This document shows, in pieces, positions 32,185-41,795 of a stretch of DNA of 64,000 bases. A program made the translations under genes and the position numbers. Within the stretch, counting starts at the first letter, position 1, and every line of letters starts with the position of its first letter. The stretch spans positions 186,001 to 250,000 of the forward strand of contig NZ_JAFEMV010000003.1 in NCBI RefSeq assembly GCF_016892605.1, in the 5' to 3' direction. The notes under the pieces were generated by a model. The model saw nothing but the letters and a program-made list of their open reading frames with translations. It made no database searches and was not told the DNA's origin. Source of the stretch: Desemzia sp. RIT 804 (GTDB taxonomy: Bacteria > Bacillota > Bacilli > Lactobacillales > Carnobacteriaceae).

Positions 32185-32368
32185 TTGACGCTATCAATGA
32201 TATGACAGTCAAATATTTTATAACCTCCACTTTAAACTCTACAGGTACCAGATTTGGGCTACTAGGATTATTAGAATTTTTTAAACCTAAAGTAAAAATT
32301 ACTTTAGGTGTAGCAACTACACCATTTAATAAGGTTATTGCCTTGGTAATTTCATAATTATATGTGTT
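32123..32368 (-). pseudogene. Orphan C-terminal fragment of a membrane protein
   Basis: Read on the minus strand there is an open frame of about 82 codons ending in TAG at 32125-32123: NYEITKAITLLNGVVATPKV, then a membrane segment EVIKYLTVISLIASIIVGIL and IYFLQKNMDMELKN. No start codon with a ribosome site exists, and an in-frame stop lies just upstream in the end of the GH31 gene. It looks like the tail of a lost gene. No homologue was recognised. Confidence 0.3.
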
Positions 32369-32372
32369 TTTA

Positions 32373-34631
32373 TTAAACTTTTAACAAAGACCCGTACTCA
32401 TGCATTTCCATTCCTTCGATATGCTTATTTCTAAATAGCACTTGTATATCATGGAGGTTTTCAACCTGTACTTCGTAACTATCCCCTTTTGGAGCAACCG
32501 TTACTTTTCCGATATCATTCCCCTCAGTATCATAAACTATTTCTGTTACTGTTTCTGTAATTTCAAAAGCATGGACCGTTAAATTGCTTGAATAATCATA
32601 AGCAGCAGTAGTGTCTGTAGCACCTTCTATTATCAAACTATTCGGCCGCGCCATTAATGGCAAACTGAAGTAATCATGGGTCTCACTGTGCCATTTGCCT
32701 CCAGCAAGTGTCGTATTGTCTAAATAATTGGTCCAAGTACCTTCAGGGAGATAAAATTTCACTTCGCCTTTGTCATTAAAAATGGGTGCAACCATTAAGT
32801 TTTTACCGAACATATATTGTTTGTCTATCGTATGAGTTGTGTAATCTTCAGGAAATTCCAAGACAAGAGGTCTCATCATCGGAACCCCTGTTTTCGCTGT
32901 TTCGACTGCTTCTGCATAAATATAAGGCATGATGGAATTTTTAAGTTTTGAAAACTTTCGACTTACCAATGCGGACTCTTCCCCAAAGTTCCATGGTACG
33001 CGGTATTCAATATTCCCATGATAACGACTATGTGTCGAAAGCAAACCGAATTGTGTCCATCGTTTATAAAGATCATCTTCTGCATTTTCTTCAAAGCCAC
33101 CAATGTCATGGCTCCAAAATCCAAAGCCGGATAGAACAAAAGATAGTCCACCGCGTAAGGATTCTGCCATTGATGAATACTCTGATAGATTATCTCCGCC
33201 CCAATGCACTGGGAACTTTTGCGAACCTACTGAAGCAGAACGAGCAAAGACTACTGCTTGTCCTTTTCCTTTCAGTTCTTCCAACAACTCAAATACAACT
33301 TCATTATATAGATAAGCATAGTAATTATGCATTTTCACTGGATCAGAACCATCAGAATAAATGGCATCTGTTGGTATCCGCTCCCCAAAATCAGTTTTAA
33401 AAGAATCCACACCTAAATCGATCAATCCTTTTAATTGCTGTTTATACCACTCTCGAGCTTCAGGATTTGTAAAATCAATGATTCCTTGACCAGCTTGCCA
33501 CAAGTCCCATTGCCAGACGTTTCCATCAGTCGATTTTATGAAATAGCCTTTTTCTTTGCATTCTTTATAGACTTTAGCTTTCTGCCCAATATAAGGATTG
33601 ATCCACAGACAGACTTTGAGACCTTTATCGTGGATTCTCTGGATCAATTTTTCTGGATCCGGGAACATATCCTTGTTCCACTCAAAACTGCACCATTCAA
33701 ATTCTTTCATCCAGAAACAATCGAAATGGAAAACATCAAATGGAATCTCTCTTTCTTGCATTTCTTCAATAAAATGCATCACGGTTTCTTCACTATAGTC
33801 GGTAGTAAAAGAAGTCGACAACCAAAGTCCAAATGACCATGCAGGTGGTAAAGCCGGTTTTCCTGTTAGATCTGTATATTTCTCCAAGACACTCTTCATA
33901 TCTGGTCCATAAATAATAAAGTATTCTAGTGTTTCGCCTTCTACACTAAACTGGGTACGGGAAACATTTTCAGATCCGACTTCAAACGAAACTTTTTCAG
34001 GATGGTTGACAAAGATTCCATACCCTTTATTTGTCAGATAAAAGGGTATGTTTTTATAGGATTGCTCGCTTCCTGTTCCGCCGTCTTCATTCCAAACATC
34101 AATAGACTGACCATTTTTTAAAAATGGTGTAAATCTTTCTCCTGTCCCATAAATGTATTCATAAGGATCCAATGACAATTGCTCTCGCATATAATGTTTT
34201 CCATCAATAGAGCTGATTTCAGCTTGTGCTCTGTGTTCTGATGAAGTGAGTACTTTCCCATCGCCTAAAAATTCTATTTTAAAATCGCCTTCTTTTGGTA
34301 CAACAGCTTCCAAAGAACCAGTTTTAAAGCGATAATATCCATCTGTCTCCACATCGATATCAACAGGAACATTTGAATCAAAAAGAGAGAATTCCGGTTT
34401 CAGGGCATTTTTCTCATGATGTGTCAGTCGAACTTTTATGATATCTTCCTGTGGTGATTCAAAACGCAGTGTTGTCATCCCTAAGTTCAGAGTATCCCCG
34501 CGTCTTCCAATTTTTTTATAAGGCAAAAACAGTTCCAATCCATCCTCTTCAATTCGAAAGTCTGTCGTTTCTTGAGGGTGGTTGAGTGTAAAACCTTCTT
34601 TCGTTAGCCAGTATCCTTCAGTAAATTTCAT
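32373..34631 (-). CDS. yicI: Alpha-xylosidase, glycoside hydrolase family 31
   Basis: The 752-residue enzyme starts MKFTEGYWLTKEGFTLNHPQ at 34631 with AGGAGGAG before it. The catalytic nucleophile is the Asp in DSFKTDFGERIPTDA, and the acid/base region is FARSASVGSQKFPVHWGGDN; the block GFGFWSHDIGGFE also matches YicI-type alpha-xylosidases closely, more than alpha-glucosidases. It should release xylose from alpha-xylosides such as isoprimeverose, a xyloglucan fragment. It is cytosolic and is the last gene after an ABC importer that would deliver the sugar, so the operon appears to serve xyloglucan-derived oligosaccharides. Confidence 0.93.
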   Translation of the reverse strand: MKFTEGYWLTKEGFTLNHPQETTDFRIEEDGLELFLPYKKIGRRGDTLNLGMTTLRFESPQEDIIKVRLTHHEKNALKPEFSLFDSNVPVDIDVETDGYYRFKTGSLEAVVPKEGDFKIEFLGDGKVLTSSEHRAQAEISSIDGKHYMREQLSLDPYEYIYGTGERFTPFLKNGQSIDVWNEDGGTGSEQSYKNIPFYLTNKGYGIFVNHPEKVSFEVGSENVSRTQFSVEGETLEYFIIYGPDMKSVLEKYTDLTGKPALPPAWSFGLWLSTSFTTDYSEETVMHFIEEMQEREIPFDVFHFDCFWMKEFEWCSFEWNKDMFPDPEKLIQRIHDKGLKVCLWINPYIGQKAKVYKECKEKGYFIKSTDGNVWQWDLWQAGQGIIDFTNPEAREWYKQQLKGLIDLGVDSFKTDFGERIPTDAIYSDGSDPVKMHNYYAYLYNEVVFELLEELKGKGQAVVFARSASVGSQKFPVHWGGDNLSEYSSMAESLRGGLSFVLSGFGFWSHDIGGFEENAEDDLYKRWTQFGLLSTHSRYHGNIEYRVPWNFGEESALVSRKFSKLKNSIMPYIYAEAVETAKTGVPMMRPLVLEFPEDYTTHTIDKQYMFGKNLMVAPIFNDKGEVKFYLPEGTWTNYLDNTTLAGGKWHSETHDYFSLPLMARPNSLIIEGATDTTAAYDYSSNLTVHAFEITETVTEIVYDTEGNDIGKVTVAPKGDSYEVQVENLHDIQVLFRNKHIEGMEMHEYGSLLKV

Positions 34632-34642
34632 TCTGTCTCCTC

Positions 34643-35545
34643 CTATTTGACCGCTCCATCTGATATTCCTTTTACTACATGTTTTTGAAGCACTACAAAC
34701 AATATAATGATCGGTACAATGACCATAACTAATGCTGCTAATGCTAAATGCCATTGTTTATTGAACTCACCAAAGAAGTAGAACATTTTTAATGGAATAG
34801 TGTACATTCCTTCTTTATTCACGCTTAAGGATGGCAAGAGGTAATCATTCCAAAACCATAACAAATTTAAAACGATGATCGTGATAGTAGTTGGTTTTAA
34901 GAGTGGCAGTATCACTTTCCAATAAATTTGGAAAGTATTTGCACCATCTACCACAGCAGCTTCATCCAGTGATTTAGGGATCCCTCTCAATGCTCCATAA
35001 TACAAAAACGTCGACATACTAGTCGCAAGCCCTAAGTACATGATCATCAATCCTGGTTGGTTCAACATGCTGACCTTTCCGAAAAGCGAGATCAAAGGAA
35101 TCATAATTCCTTGAAACGGGATCAACAGCCCTATCGCAATAACGAAATAAATAAAAGAACTGATCTTGCTTGTATTTCGCGACAAAGCATAAGCTGCCAT
35201 TGACGACACGAATACAATCAATACTAATGATCCAACTGTGATCAGTAGCGAGTTGGCTGCACTTTTTATAAAATCTAATTTTTCAAAAGCAGTTCTATAA
35301 TTTTCAACATTCATTCCAGCAGGTAAAGTAAGTGTATTCTGGAAAATCTCTGCTTTTGTCTTGAAAGAATTGATAATAATCAAGAAAAATGGATAAAACC
35401 AAAACAGAGACATGACTATACCTAAAAGAATCATACTGATTTTTTTCTTATTGTTTCTCTTTTGTGTCGCTGATACTCTAGTTTTGTTTGAATTTTTTAC
35501 TACTGAACTTTTTTTTATGGATAATTGCCTACTGGTTTTCATCAT
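34643..35545 (-). CDS. Carbohydrate ABC transporter permease (MalG type)
   Basis: The 300-residue permease has an unusually long basic N-terminus (about 40 residues, SIKKSSVVKNSNKTRVSATQ) before six membrane helices, and the ATPase-contact loop EAAVVDGANTFQIYWKVILP. It ends with the typical QKHVVKGISDGAVK. It overlaps the first permease by four bases and precedes the alpha-xylosidase gene by 11 bases. The ATPase is not encoded here and must be a shared MsmK-like protein. Confidence 0.92.
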   Translation of the reverse strand: MMKTSRQLSIKKSSVVKNSNKTRVSATQKRNNKKKISMILLGIVMSLFWFYPFFLIIINSFKTKAEIFQNTLTLPAGMNVENYRTAFEKLDFIKSAANSLLITVGSLVLIVFVSSMAAYALSRNTSKISSFIYFVIAIGLLIPFQGIMIPLISLFGKVSMLNQPGLMIMYLGLATSMSTFLYYGALRGIPKSLDEAAVVDGANTFQIYWKVILPLLKPTTITIIVLNLLWFWNDYLLPSLSVNKEGMYTIPLKMFYFFGEFNKQWHLALAALVMVIVPIIILFVVLQKHVVKGISDGAVK

Positions 35546-36414
35546 GCACTGATCTCCTTTTTACGAGTTATCGAGATTTGAATGATCGAAATAACAACAA
35601 TAATAACTAAGAAAATGATCGCTTTAGATTGTGCAAATCCCATATTTCTCATTGAGAAGGCTTCGTTGTAAATATTCATCGCTGCCATTTGTGTTGAATT
35701 ATATGGGCCGCCTTGTGTTAAAGCTAAGTTCTGATCATAGATCTTAAAGGCATTTGACAGTGTTAGGAATAAAGTGACTGTAAACGCAGGCATGAGCATA
35801 GGCAATTTGATTCTAAAAAAGGTTTGTAGCGGAGATGCACCGTCTATGTCTGCAGCTTCCAGGATCTCTTCTGGTATGTTGTTCAAGAATGAAATATAGA
35901 TCAGCATCATGTAGCCGCTCATTTGCCATACAAATAAAATCACTAGACCCCAAAATCCAGTTGCTGGAGTATTTAACCAACCTGCGAAAAATTCAATACC
36001 TGTCAGATCGGCAATACTTTCAAAAGCTTTATTAAAAATAAATTGCCAAATAAAACCTAGAATGATTCCTCCGATAAGATTTGGCATGAAAAAAATTGTG
36101 CGAAATAAAGTAGTCCATTTCCCTAGCTTTTGTGTCACTAGAGTTGCTAACATCAAAGCGATCACATTGATGAGTATGACACTGACAACCGAAAACTTCG
36201 CTGTAAAAATCAGGCTGTCGATAAACCCTTGATCTTGAAAAGCTTTGATGTAATTGTCCAATCCTATAAAACTGCCTACCGTATTGCCATTCCAATCTGT
36301 CAACGAATAGTAACTTCCTGTTAGCAACGGAATGAAGAGAACAATGATCAAAGCGATCAAAGCTGGTGCTAATAATAGCCAAAATGATTTCGAACGGTTC
36401 GTTAACATGTACAA
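35542..36414 (-). CDS. Carbohydrate ABC transporter permease (MalF type)
   Basis: The 290-residue permease has six membrane helices and the contact loop EAADIDGASPLQTFFRIKLP. YYSLTDWNGNTVGSFIGLDN follows the first helix, as usual for sugar permeases. The start could be at the second ATG (MLTNRSKSF, two codons later), which has better spacing from AGGGGG. It pairs with the MalG-type subunit to move the alpha-xyloside. Confidence 0.92.
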   Translation of the reverse strand: MYMLTNRSKSFWLLLAPALIALIIVLFIPLLTGSYYSLTDWNGNTVGSFIGLDNYIKAFQDQGFIDSLIFTAKFSVVSVILINVIALMLATLVTQKLGKWTTLFRTIFFMPNLIGGIILGFIWQFIFNKAFESIADLTGIEFFAGWLNTPATGFWGLVILFVWQMSGYMMLIYISFLNNIPEEILEAADIDGASPLQTFFRIKLPMLMPAFTVTLFLTLSNAFKIYDQNLALTQGGPYNSTQMAAMNIYNEAFSMRNMGFAQSKAIIFLVIIVVISIIQISITRKKEISA

Positions 36415-36472
36415 TCCCCCTAAAGTTTAAACCTATATAGGGAGGAAAATTTTTCCTCCCTGCTTGTATAGA

Positions 36473-37753
36473 TTATTTTCGTTCCTCACTCCATGTGTCT
36501 TTTAAAGTAGACATGAATTCATCCCAAGAAAGTTGACCGGCTGCGTGGCCTTGCAAATTCACACCAAAAGCGTTTTGTCCGTATCCATCTGGATAAGAGT
36601 TGTGCACCCAGGGAACTGTTTGGCCATCGCTTAAATAATTGTAAATTTCATTTGATAACGGGTCTGTTATGTCATCACTGGAAAAGTTCGTATATGCTGG
36701 AATAAATTCGAAATCATTGATGATCGAATCCATTGCTTCTTCATCGGTATACATCCAAGTCAAAAATTCAATGGATGCATCAATGGCTTCTTGGTCTTTG
36801 TCTTTATTAACAGACCAATACCATGCTGGTCCCGCAACGATCTTTCCTTCAGTTTCATTTTCAACAAACATTGGTATGATAGACAATTTCTCTTGAGCAA
36901 TCGTTTCATCTAAACTGTTCAAAGTGGGAACGATCCAGTTTCCTTGATGAACGATCGCCACTTTTTCACCAGCAAAGAGTTCCTCTACAGAAGTACTGTA
37001 GTCCATCGATTCTAAAGGCCCTGCATTATATTCGATAGCCAAATCAGTATATTGTTTCATTTGATCAGCATAAGCAAGTTCCAACTCTTTTGCTTCGTAC
37101 GTTTCATTCAGACTATTATTAAATTCAGGCGCAAAAAAATTCGAACTATATTGACTAGAGACCCAAGTCTCTCCGCCACTGAATGCAAATACTCCGTCTA
37201 AATCTAAGTCAGATTTTTTGGAGTCGATTGTTTCTACTGCCTTTTCAAAATCAGCAAAAGATTGAATAGTAGTTGGATCTATGCCGGCTTTTTCAAAAAT
37301 ATCTGTATTTACCAACCAGCCATAACCTTCGATATTCATCGGTACACCCAATACTGTGTCGTTTAATGTAGCCCCTTCAAGCGTTCCGTCGATAGCATTT
37401 TTGGCTAAATCAGTCTCACCCAGATCGTATAATTTATCTTCCCACGTTTGAGCGTCAGCTAACCCTCCAAGCATAAAGACGTCCGGCTCATCCCCTGAAG
37501 AAAATTTTGATTGCAAGGCAGCCGTTGCATCGGTTCCTCCACCAACTGTCGTCATATTGATATTGATATTGTCGTGTGTCTCTTCAAATTTTGCGACAAG
37601 ATCGTCCATTTGTTCTGCAGTTTCAGTTTTGATATTAAAGACTTCTAAAGTTACATCCCCTTCATTTGATGCATTCGACTCAGAACTCCCACATCCAACC
37701 AAACCTAATAAACTAGTTAAAGCAATCGTAGACAGCAAAAACTTTCTTTTCAT
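36473..37753 (-). CDS. Carbohydrate ABC transporter substrate-binding lipoprotein
   Basis: The 426-residue protein begins MKRKFLLSTIALTSLLGLVG with the lipobox cysteine at 21, and has the sugar-binding (cluster D) fold: VTLEVFNIKTETAEQMDDLV, LGVPMNIEGYGWLVN, and many aromatic residues for stacking on sugar rings (GPAWYWSVNKD, VPWVHNSYPDGYGQ). I start at 37753 behind GGAGGG; a longer frame gives no signal peptide. First gene of the alpha-xyloside operon. A cre-like sequence lies at 37814-37827. Confidence 0.9.
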   Translation of the reverse strand: MKRKFLLSTIALTSLLGLVGCGSSESNASNEGDVTLEVFNIKTETAEQMDDLVAKFEETHDNININMTTVGGGTDATAALQSKFSSGDEPDVFMLGGLADAQTWEDKLYDLGETDLAKNAIDGTLEGATLNDTVLGVPMNIEGYGWLVNTDIFEKAGIDPTTIQSFADFEKAVETIDSKKSDLDLDGVFAFSGGETWVSSQYSSNFFAPEFNNSLNETYEAKELELAYADQMKQYTDLAIEYNAGPLESMDYSTSVEELFAGEKVAIVHQGNWIVPTLNSLDETIAQEKLSIIPMFVENETEGKIVAGPAWYWSVNKDKDQEAIDASIEFLTWMYTDEEAMDSIINDFEFIPAYTNFSSDDITDPLSNEIYNYLSDGQTVPWVHNSYPDGYGQNAFGVNLQGHAAGQLSWDEFMSTLKDTWSEERK

Positions 37754-37813
37754 TATTTGTACCCTCCTATTATAGTTGATCTCATATTGATTATATTGAT
37801 ATTTGTGATACGA

Positions 37814-37827
37814 TGTAATCGCTATCT
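37814..37827. promoter_or_regulatory. cre-like site before the alpha-xyloside operon
   Basis: tgtaatcgctatct matches TGWAANCGNTNWCA at 13 of 14 positions. It lies between the divergent operon and the AraC gene. Repeated ATATTGAT motifs flank it (37787-37802 and 37847-37854), possible sites for the AraC protein. Confidence 0.5.
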
Positions 37828-37879
37828 TAGTTAAATTACCTTGTAATATTGATATCAATAAGAAATGAGGTCCATAGGA

Positions 37880-38821
37880 ATGAACAATTACGTTTTTACG
37901 CCTAATCCAAGTGAGAAAGATATTGATACAACACTAAAAGAGATCACAGAACATGGACAGAGCCTTTTTCCAATCGCCGTACATTTCACTAATCATAATG
38001 AATATCGAAAGAATATGATCCACACGCATTGGCACAGGGAAATGGAAATATTGTATGTATCTAGAGGTGTTATGGAAGTTAAAGTAGAAGGTATTTCTTA
38101 TATTGCTGAGGAAGGAGATATTTTGTTTATTCCCCCAAACCAATTACATGGAGCAGTATCTTACAACAATTCTCCGTGTGCTTTTTTTGCGATAGTATTT
38201 GACTCTTTTTTTATTGAAAGCCACTTTTCTGATTTTATTCAGCAGTCCTATATTGACTCGATAATAGAATATCCTTCGAAACATATTTTGCACGCAACGA
38301 ATGAATTGCCAAATATTACTGACCTTCGAAACTATGTGATAAAAATTATCGATGAATTTGCGTTAAAAGAGCCTTTTTTTGAACTATCATTAAAAGCACA
38401 TTTACTCCTATTTTTAAAAAATCTATACATCAATAAAGAAAAAATGTTTCGCTATGATCAATATACTGATAGCAAAAATGAGTTAAATTCGTATAAATGC
38501 AAAAAAATAGTTCTCTATTTAGAAGAGAACTATAAAAACCACATCACTTTAAAAGAGATCAGTGCTCATATCGGGTTCAGCAAAGAACACTTTTGCCGCT
38601 TTTTTAAAAAGAACTTTAGAATGTCTTTTGTCGCTTACCTAAACCAGATGCGCATAAAAAAAGCAGAATACTTACTGCTGAATACAAATTTAAAAGTAAT
38701 CGATATCGCACTAGAATCGGGTTTTGAAGATTCAAATTACTTTACCAGTATCTTTAAAAAAGAAACCAACATGACCCCAACTAACTATAGGAAGAATCCT
38801 AGTAATGTTACGTTGCTTTGA
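37880..38821 (+). CDS. AraC-family regulator of the alpha-xyloside operon
   Basis: The 313-residue protein has an N-terminal cupin for sugar sensing (HTHWHREMEILYVSRGVMEV, EEGDILFIPPNQLHGAV) and a C-terminal pair of helix-turn-helix motifs (about 210-310: ITLKEISAHIGFSKEHFCRF, VIDIALESGFEDSNYFTSIF). I start at ATG 37880, preceded by GAGG at suitable distance. It is divergent from the transporter/alpha-xylosidase operon, 126 bases apart, so it is very probably its activator. Confidence 0.92.
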   Translation: MNNYVFTPNPSEKDIDTTLKEITEHGQSLFPIAVHFTNHNEYRKNMIHTHWHREMEILYVSRGVMEVKVEGISYIAEEGDILFIPPNQLHGAVSYNNSPCAFFAIVFDSFFIESHFSDFIQQSYIDSIIEYPSKHILHATNELPNITDLRNYVIKIIDEFALKEPFFELSLKAHLLLFLKNLYINKEKMFRYDQYTDSKNELNSYKCKKIVLYLEENYKNHITLKEISAHIGFSKEHFCRFFKKNFRMSFVAYLNQMRIKKAEYLLLNTNLKVIDIALESGFEDSNYFTSIFKKETNMTPTNYRKNPSNVTLL

Positions 38822-38862
38822 GTGGTGAACTACAAGAAGAATTGATGATTGATGCGAAAAAA

Positions 38863-38912
38863 TAGCACAAAAGTCATCCCATACTATATCTAAAGGAAGT
38901 GATCTTTGTGCT
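38863..38912. terminator. Bidirectional terminator between convergent genes
   Basis: agcacaaa (38863-38870) pairs with tttgtgct (38905-38912), with more pairing inside (gtcat/gtgat). Minus strand: ATTTTTTCGC follows; plus strand: CGTTTTAATG. It separates the AraC gene from the oxidoreductase operon. Confidence 0.7.
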
Positions 38913-38953
38913 CGTTTTAATGATTTTTTTATATTGTATGCCTAATTCCTTTT

Positions 38954-40018
38954 TTAATGAAGTTGTAACTCCATTAAGTCAATGCTATTCCCGATTTCTG
39001 CAGCTTTAAAGATAGCTTCAATTACTTTCATTACGCGATACACTTCCTCATTTTTAACAATAGGATCAGCTTCCCCAGCAATGACTTTAGCAAAATTTGT
39101 ATAGAAAGAATCACTATTCATCTCAACTTCTTCAAATATTTCCCTAATTACCGATTCCTCTGAAGGTGGGGCCATTGTTTTCGTTAATCCTTCTCCTGCT
39201 TTTATCGGTTTTGGCGCAACTACAAATTCCACATTACTTTGTTTTACAATTTCACCTTTAAGATCCCAGTCATGAATAATTGCCGTTCCAGTGGTTCCTT
39301 TTACATACCAACGTGGAAGTTTCACATAGTTGGTCGTCCCAACCTCTACAATAGCCTTAACACCATTTTCAAAAGTAAGGTAGCTGATAAATCCATCATC
39401 TACTTCATCGCCTAATACATAGCTTAAATCAGCTGCTATTTTAACTAAAGGACTATCAACTAGATCTAGCAATTGATCTAGCAAATGTACACCCCAATCT
39501 AGCAACATTCCTCCGCCTTGCTCTTTTAAATGACGCCAATCCCCCGGTATTCCATTTGCTCCTTGAACTCGGGACTCTATTTGGAAAACATCTCCCAGCT
39601 TACGAGTTTCGTATAAATCTTTAATCATTTGAAAGTCGCTGTCCCAGCGACGATTTTGATGAACCATAAAAACTCGGTTTGTTTGTTTTGCAATCTCCAT
39701 TATTTCCACAAAATCAATACTATTAAGTGTAACTGGTTTTTCACAAATAACATGTTTTCCAGCTTGCAACGCTTGGATAGAGATTACTTTATGTGTATCA
39801 TTTGGTGTCGCGATTAAAATAACATCAACAATTTCATCAGCCAATACTTGTTCTAAACTTCCGTAAACAGTTAACCCGTTCTCTACGGCATTCTGCTGAC
39901 GCGTCTCAGATATATCAAATATACCATGCACTTCTACTTCTAAACTATTTTTAATTAATTGTGCATGAAAGCTCCCCATTCCTCCATACCCAACAATAAC
40001 AATTTTTAATTTCTCCAA
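38954..40018 (-). CDS. Gfo/Idh/MocA-family sugar dehydrogenase (second of two)
   Basis: The 354-residue protein has the Rossmann start KIVIVGYGGMGSFHAQLI, the conserved EKP (VICEKPVTLN), and a C-terminal beta sheet with GGGMLLDWGVHLLDQLLDLV, in which the D-x-x-x-H pair contributes to catalysis. It would oxidise a sugar, inositol or glycoside hydroxyl with NAD(P). I favour TTG at 40018 (MEKLKIVIVG), nine bases after AAAGG. It is the last gene of the operon from 42905 and partners with the TIM-barrel and ThuA proteins. Confidence 0.88.
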   Translation of the reverse strand: MEKLKIVIVGYGGMGSFHAQLIKNSLEVEVHGIFDISETRQQNAVENGLTVYGSLEQVLADEIVDVILIATPNDTHKVISIQALQAGKHVICEKPVTLNSIDFVEIMEIAKQTNRVFMVHQNRRWDSDFQMIKDLYETRKLGDVFQIESRVQGANGIPGDWRHLKEQGGGMLLDWGVHLLDQLLDLVDSPLVKIAADLSYVLGDEVDDGFISYLTFENGVKAIVEVGTTNYVKLPRWYVKGTTGTAIIHDWDLKGEIVKQSNVEFVVAPKPIKAGEGLTKTMAPPSEESVIREIFEEVEMNSDSFYTNFAKVIAGEADPIVKNEEVYRVMKVIEAIFKAAEIGNSIDLMELQLH

Positions 40019-40033
40019 ATTACTCAACCTTTC

Positions 40034-41002
40034 CTACGCCCACCACATAGATTGCGGTGTTTCTTTGATTAAAATAGATTGTAAATTCGTTACAGCTCTA
40101 TTAAATCCTTCATCAATCGACATTAATGGATCTTCATGTTCAATACTAACTACATAATCATAATCATACATTCTTAAAGCGCTCATCATATCTGACCATG
40201 CTTGTATGTCATGTCCACATCCAACAGATCGAAAAGTCCAAGCTCTGGATTTTACTTCACCATATGGTTGCATATCTGTTAAGCCATACATATTTATGTT
40301 GTCTTGATCAAGATAGGTGTCTTTTGCATGGAAATGATGGATCGCTCCTGCTTCACCTAGTATCTTTATAGCCCCAACAGGATCAATACCTTGCCACCAT
40401 AAGTGACTTGGATCAAGATTCACGCCAATTGAATCAGATGTATGTTCTCTCAATTTCAAAATGGTGTATGGAGTATGGCATAAAAATCCCCCATGCAATT
40501 CAATACCGATTTTAACTCCGTATTCAGTAGCCATCTCGCCAATTTCTTTCCAATAAGGAATTAATTTATTTTCCCACTGCCAGTTGTAAATATCACTATA
40601 AATATCAGGCCAGGGACTAACAGGCCAGTTTGGTGCTTGAGCATCCTCACTGTCGCCTGCAACCCCAGAAAAAGTATTAACGACTGGTACCCCCATTAAA
40701 GAAGCTAACTTTATCGTTTTTCTTAATATTTCATCTGCAGCTTTAGCTTCAGATGCGTCAGGAGAAATTGGATTATTATGACAACTGAATGCACTAATCG
40801 TTAGATTTCGTTTTTCCAACTCTGCTAAATAAGCTTTTCTTTTTTCTTTACTTTCTAACAATTCTTCAGTAGGACAGTGATGATTACCTGGATTTCCGCC
40901 TGTTCCTATCTCAACTGCATCCAAGCCCGCACTTTGAACTTTATCCAACATTTCTTCAAAACTTAAATTTGCAAATAATGGCGTGAATATACCTAATTTC
41001 AT
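40034..41002 (-). CDS. Sugar phosphate isomerase/epimerase-like TIM barrel
   Basis: The 322-residue protein begins MKLGIFTPLFANLSFEEMLD and has the AP-endonuclease-2 barrel with metal ligands of the family: IGIELHGGF (Glu), GVNLDPSHLWW (Asp and His), HFHAKDTYLD (His) and VVSIEHEDPL (Glu). Relatives include IolE, xylose isomerase-like epimerases and the DgpC/CarC-type enzymes that cleave oxidised C-glycosides. With two dehydrogenases around it, a role in eliminating the aglycone from a 3-keto-glycoside is plausible. The start is the ATG at 41002; a GTG four codons earlier overlaps the ribosome site. Confidence 0.88.
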   Translation of the reverse strand: MKLGIFTPLFANLSFEEMLDKVQSAGLDAVEIGTGGNPGNHHCPTEELLESKEKRKAYLAELEKRNLTISAFSCHNNPISPDASEAKAADEILRKTIKLASLMGVPVVNTFSGVAGDSEDAQAPNWPVSPWPDIYSDIYNWQWENKLIPYWKEIGEMATEYGVKIGIELHGGFLCHTPYTILKLREHTSDSIGVNLDPSHLWWQGIDPVGAIKILGEAGAIHHFHAKDTYLDQDNINMYGLTDMQPYGEVKSRAWTFRSVGCGHDIQAWSDMMSALRMYDYDYVVSIEHEDPLMSIDEGFNRAVTNLQSILIKETPQSMWWA

Positions 41003-41059
41003 GCTTACGTCCACTCCTAATTTTATTATTTTTCAAAACTATCTGTTATATGTCTTCTG

Positions 41060-41779
41060 CTAGTTATTTTTTATTTTTTCTAACGAAGTGCTGTTCCCGT
41101 AAACTGGATACATATGCTCCGTCGGTTTACACCAATTCACTCCATTTATAATTACTTGCTGAATATCTTTGTTGTAATAGGTAGGATAAGATTCATGACC
41201 CGGTTGGAAATAGAATATTTTTCCGTTTCCTCTTTTATAGGTCATGCCGCTACGGAAAACATTTCCTCCTTCGTACCATCCAACAAAAATTAATTCATCA
41301 GGTGTCGGCACATCAAAATGTTCGCCGTACATTTCTTCTTTCTCTAATTCAATGAATTCTCCAATTCCTTCAGCAATAGGATGGCTTGGATCAATAACCC
41401 ACAACCGTTCTTTTTCTTCTGCTTCTCGCCATTTCAAATCACAACTCGTTCCCATTAATTTCATGAAGATTTTAGACATATGGGCTGAGTGAAGTACAAC
41501 TAGTCCCATCCCATTTAGAACTCGCTTGTGAACACGACTCACAATTTCATCTGCAACTTCGTCATGAGCCATATGTCCCCACCACACTAATACATCTGTT
41601 TCGTCTAATACTTCTTCTGTTAAACCGTGTTCAGGTTCATCTAATACCGCTGTTTTTATATCAAATCCAGCTGATTTTAGAACGCCTTCAAGTTGTTTGT
41701 GTATACCCTCAGGATATATTTCCTTCACTTTTTCACTTATCTTTTCATGTCGAAATTCATTCCAAATGGTTACCTTCAT
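41060..41779 (-). CDS. thuA: ThuA-domain protein
   Basis: The 239-residue protein has the glutamine amidotransferase-like ThuA fold: [44 protein letters not shown], and [20 protein letters not shown]. ThuA with the dehydrogenase ThuB is needed for trehalose use through 3-keto-trehalose in rhizobia, and ThuA-like proteins act on 3-keto-glycosides. Its place between two Gfo/Idh/MocA genes and a TIM barrel repeats that theme. No signal peptide, so cytosolic. Confidence 0.9.
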   Translation of the reverse strand: MKVTIWNEFRHEKISEKVKEIYPEGIHKQLEGVLKSAGFDIKTAVLDEPEHGLTEEVLDETDVLVWWGHMAHDEVADEIVSRVHKRVLNGMGLVVLHSAHMSKIFMKLMGTSCDLKWREAEEKERLWVIDPSHPIAEGIGEFIELEKEEMYGEHFDVPTPDELIFVGWYEGGNVFRSGMTYKRGNGKIFYFQPGHESYPTYYNKDIQQVIINGVNWCKPTEHMYPVYGNSTSLEKIKNN

Positions 41780-41795
41780 TTTCTATCCCTCTTTT

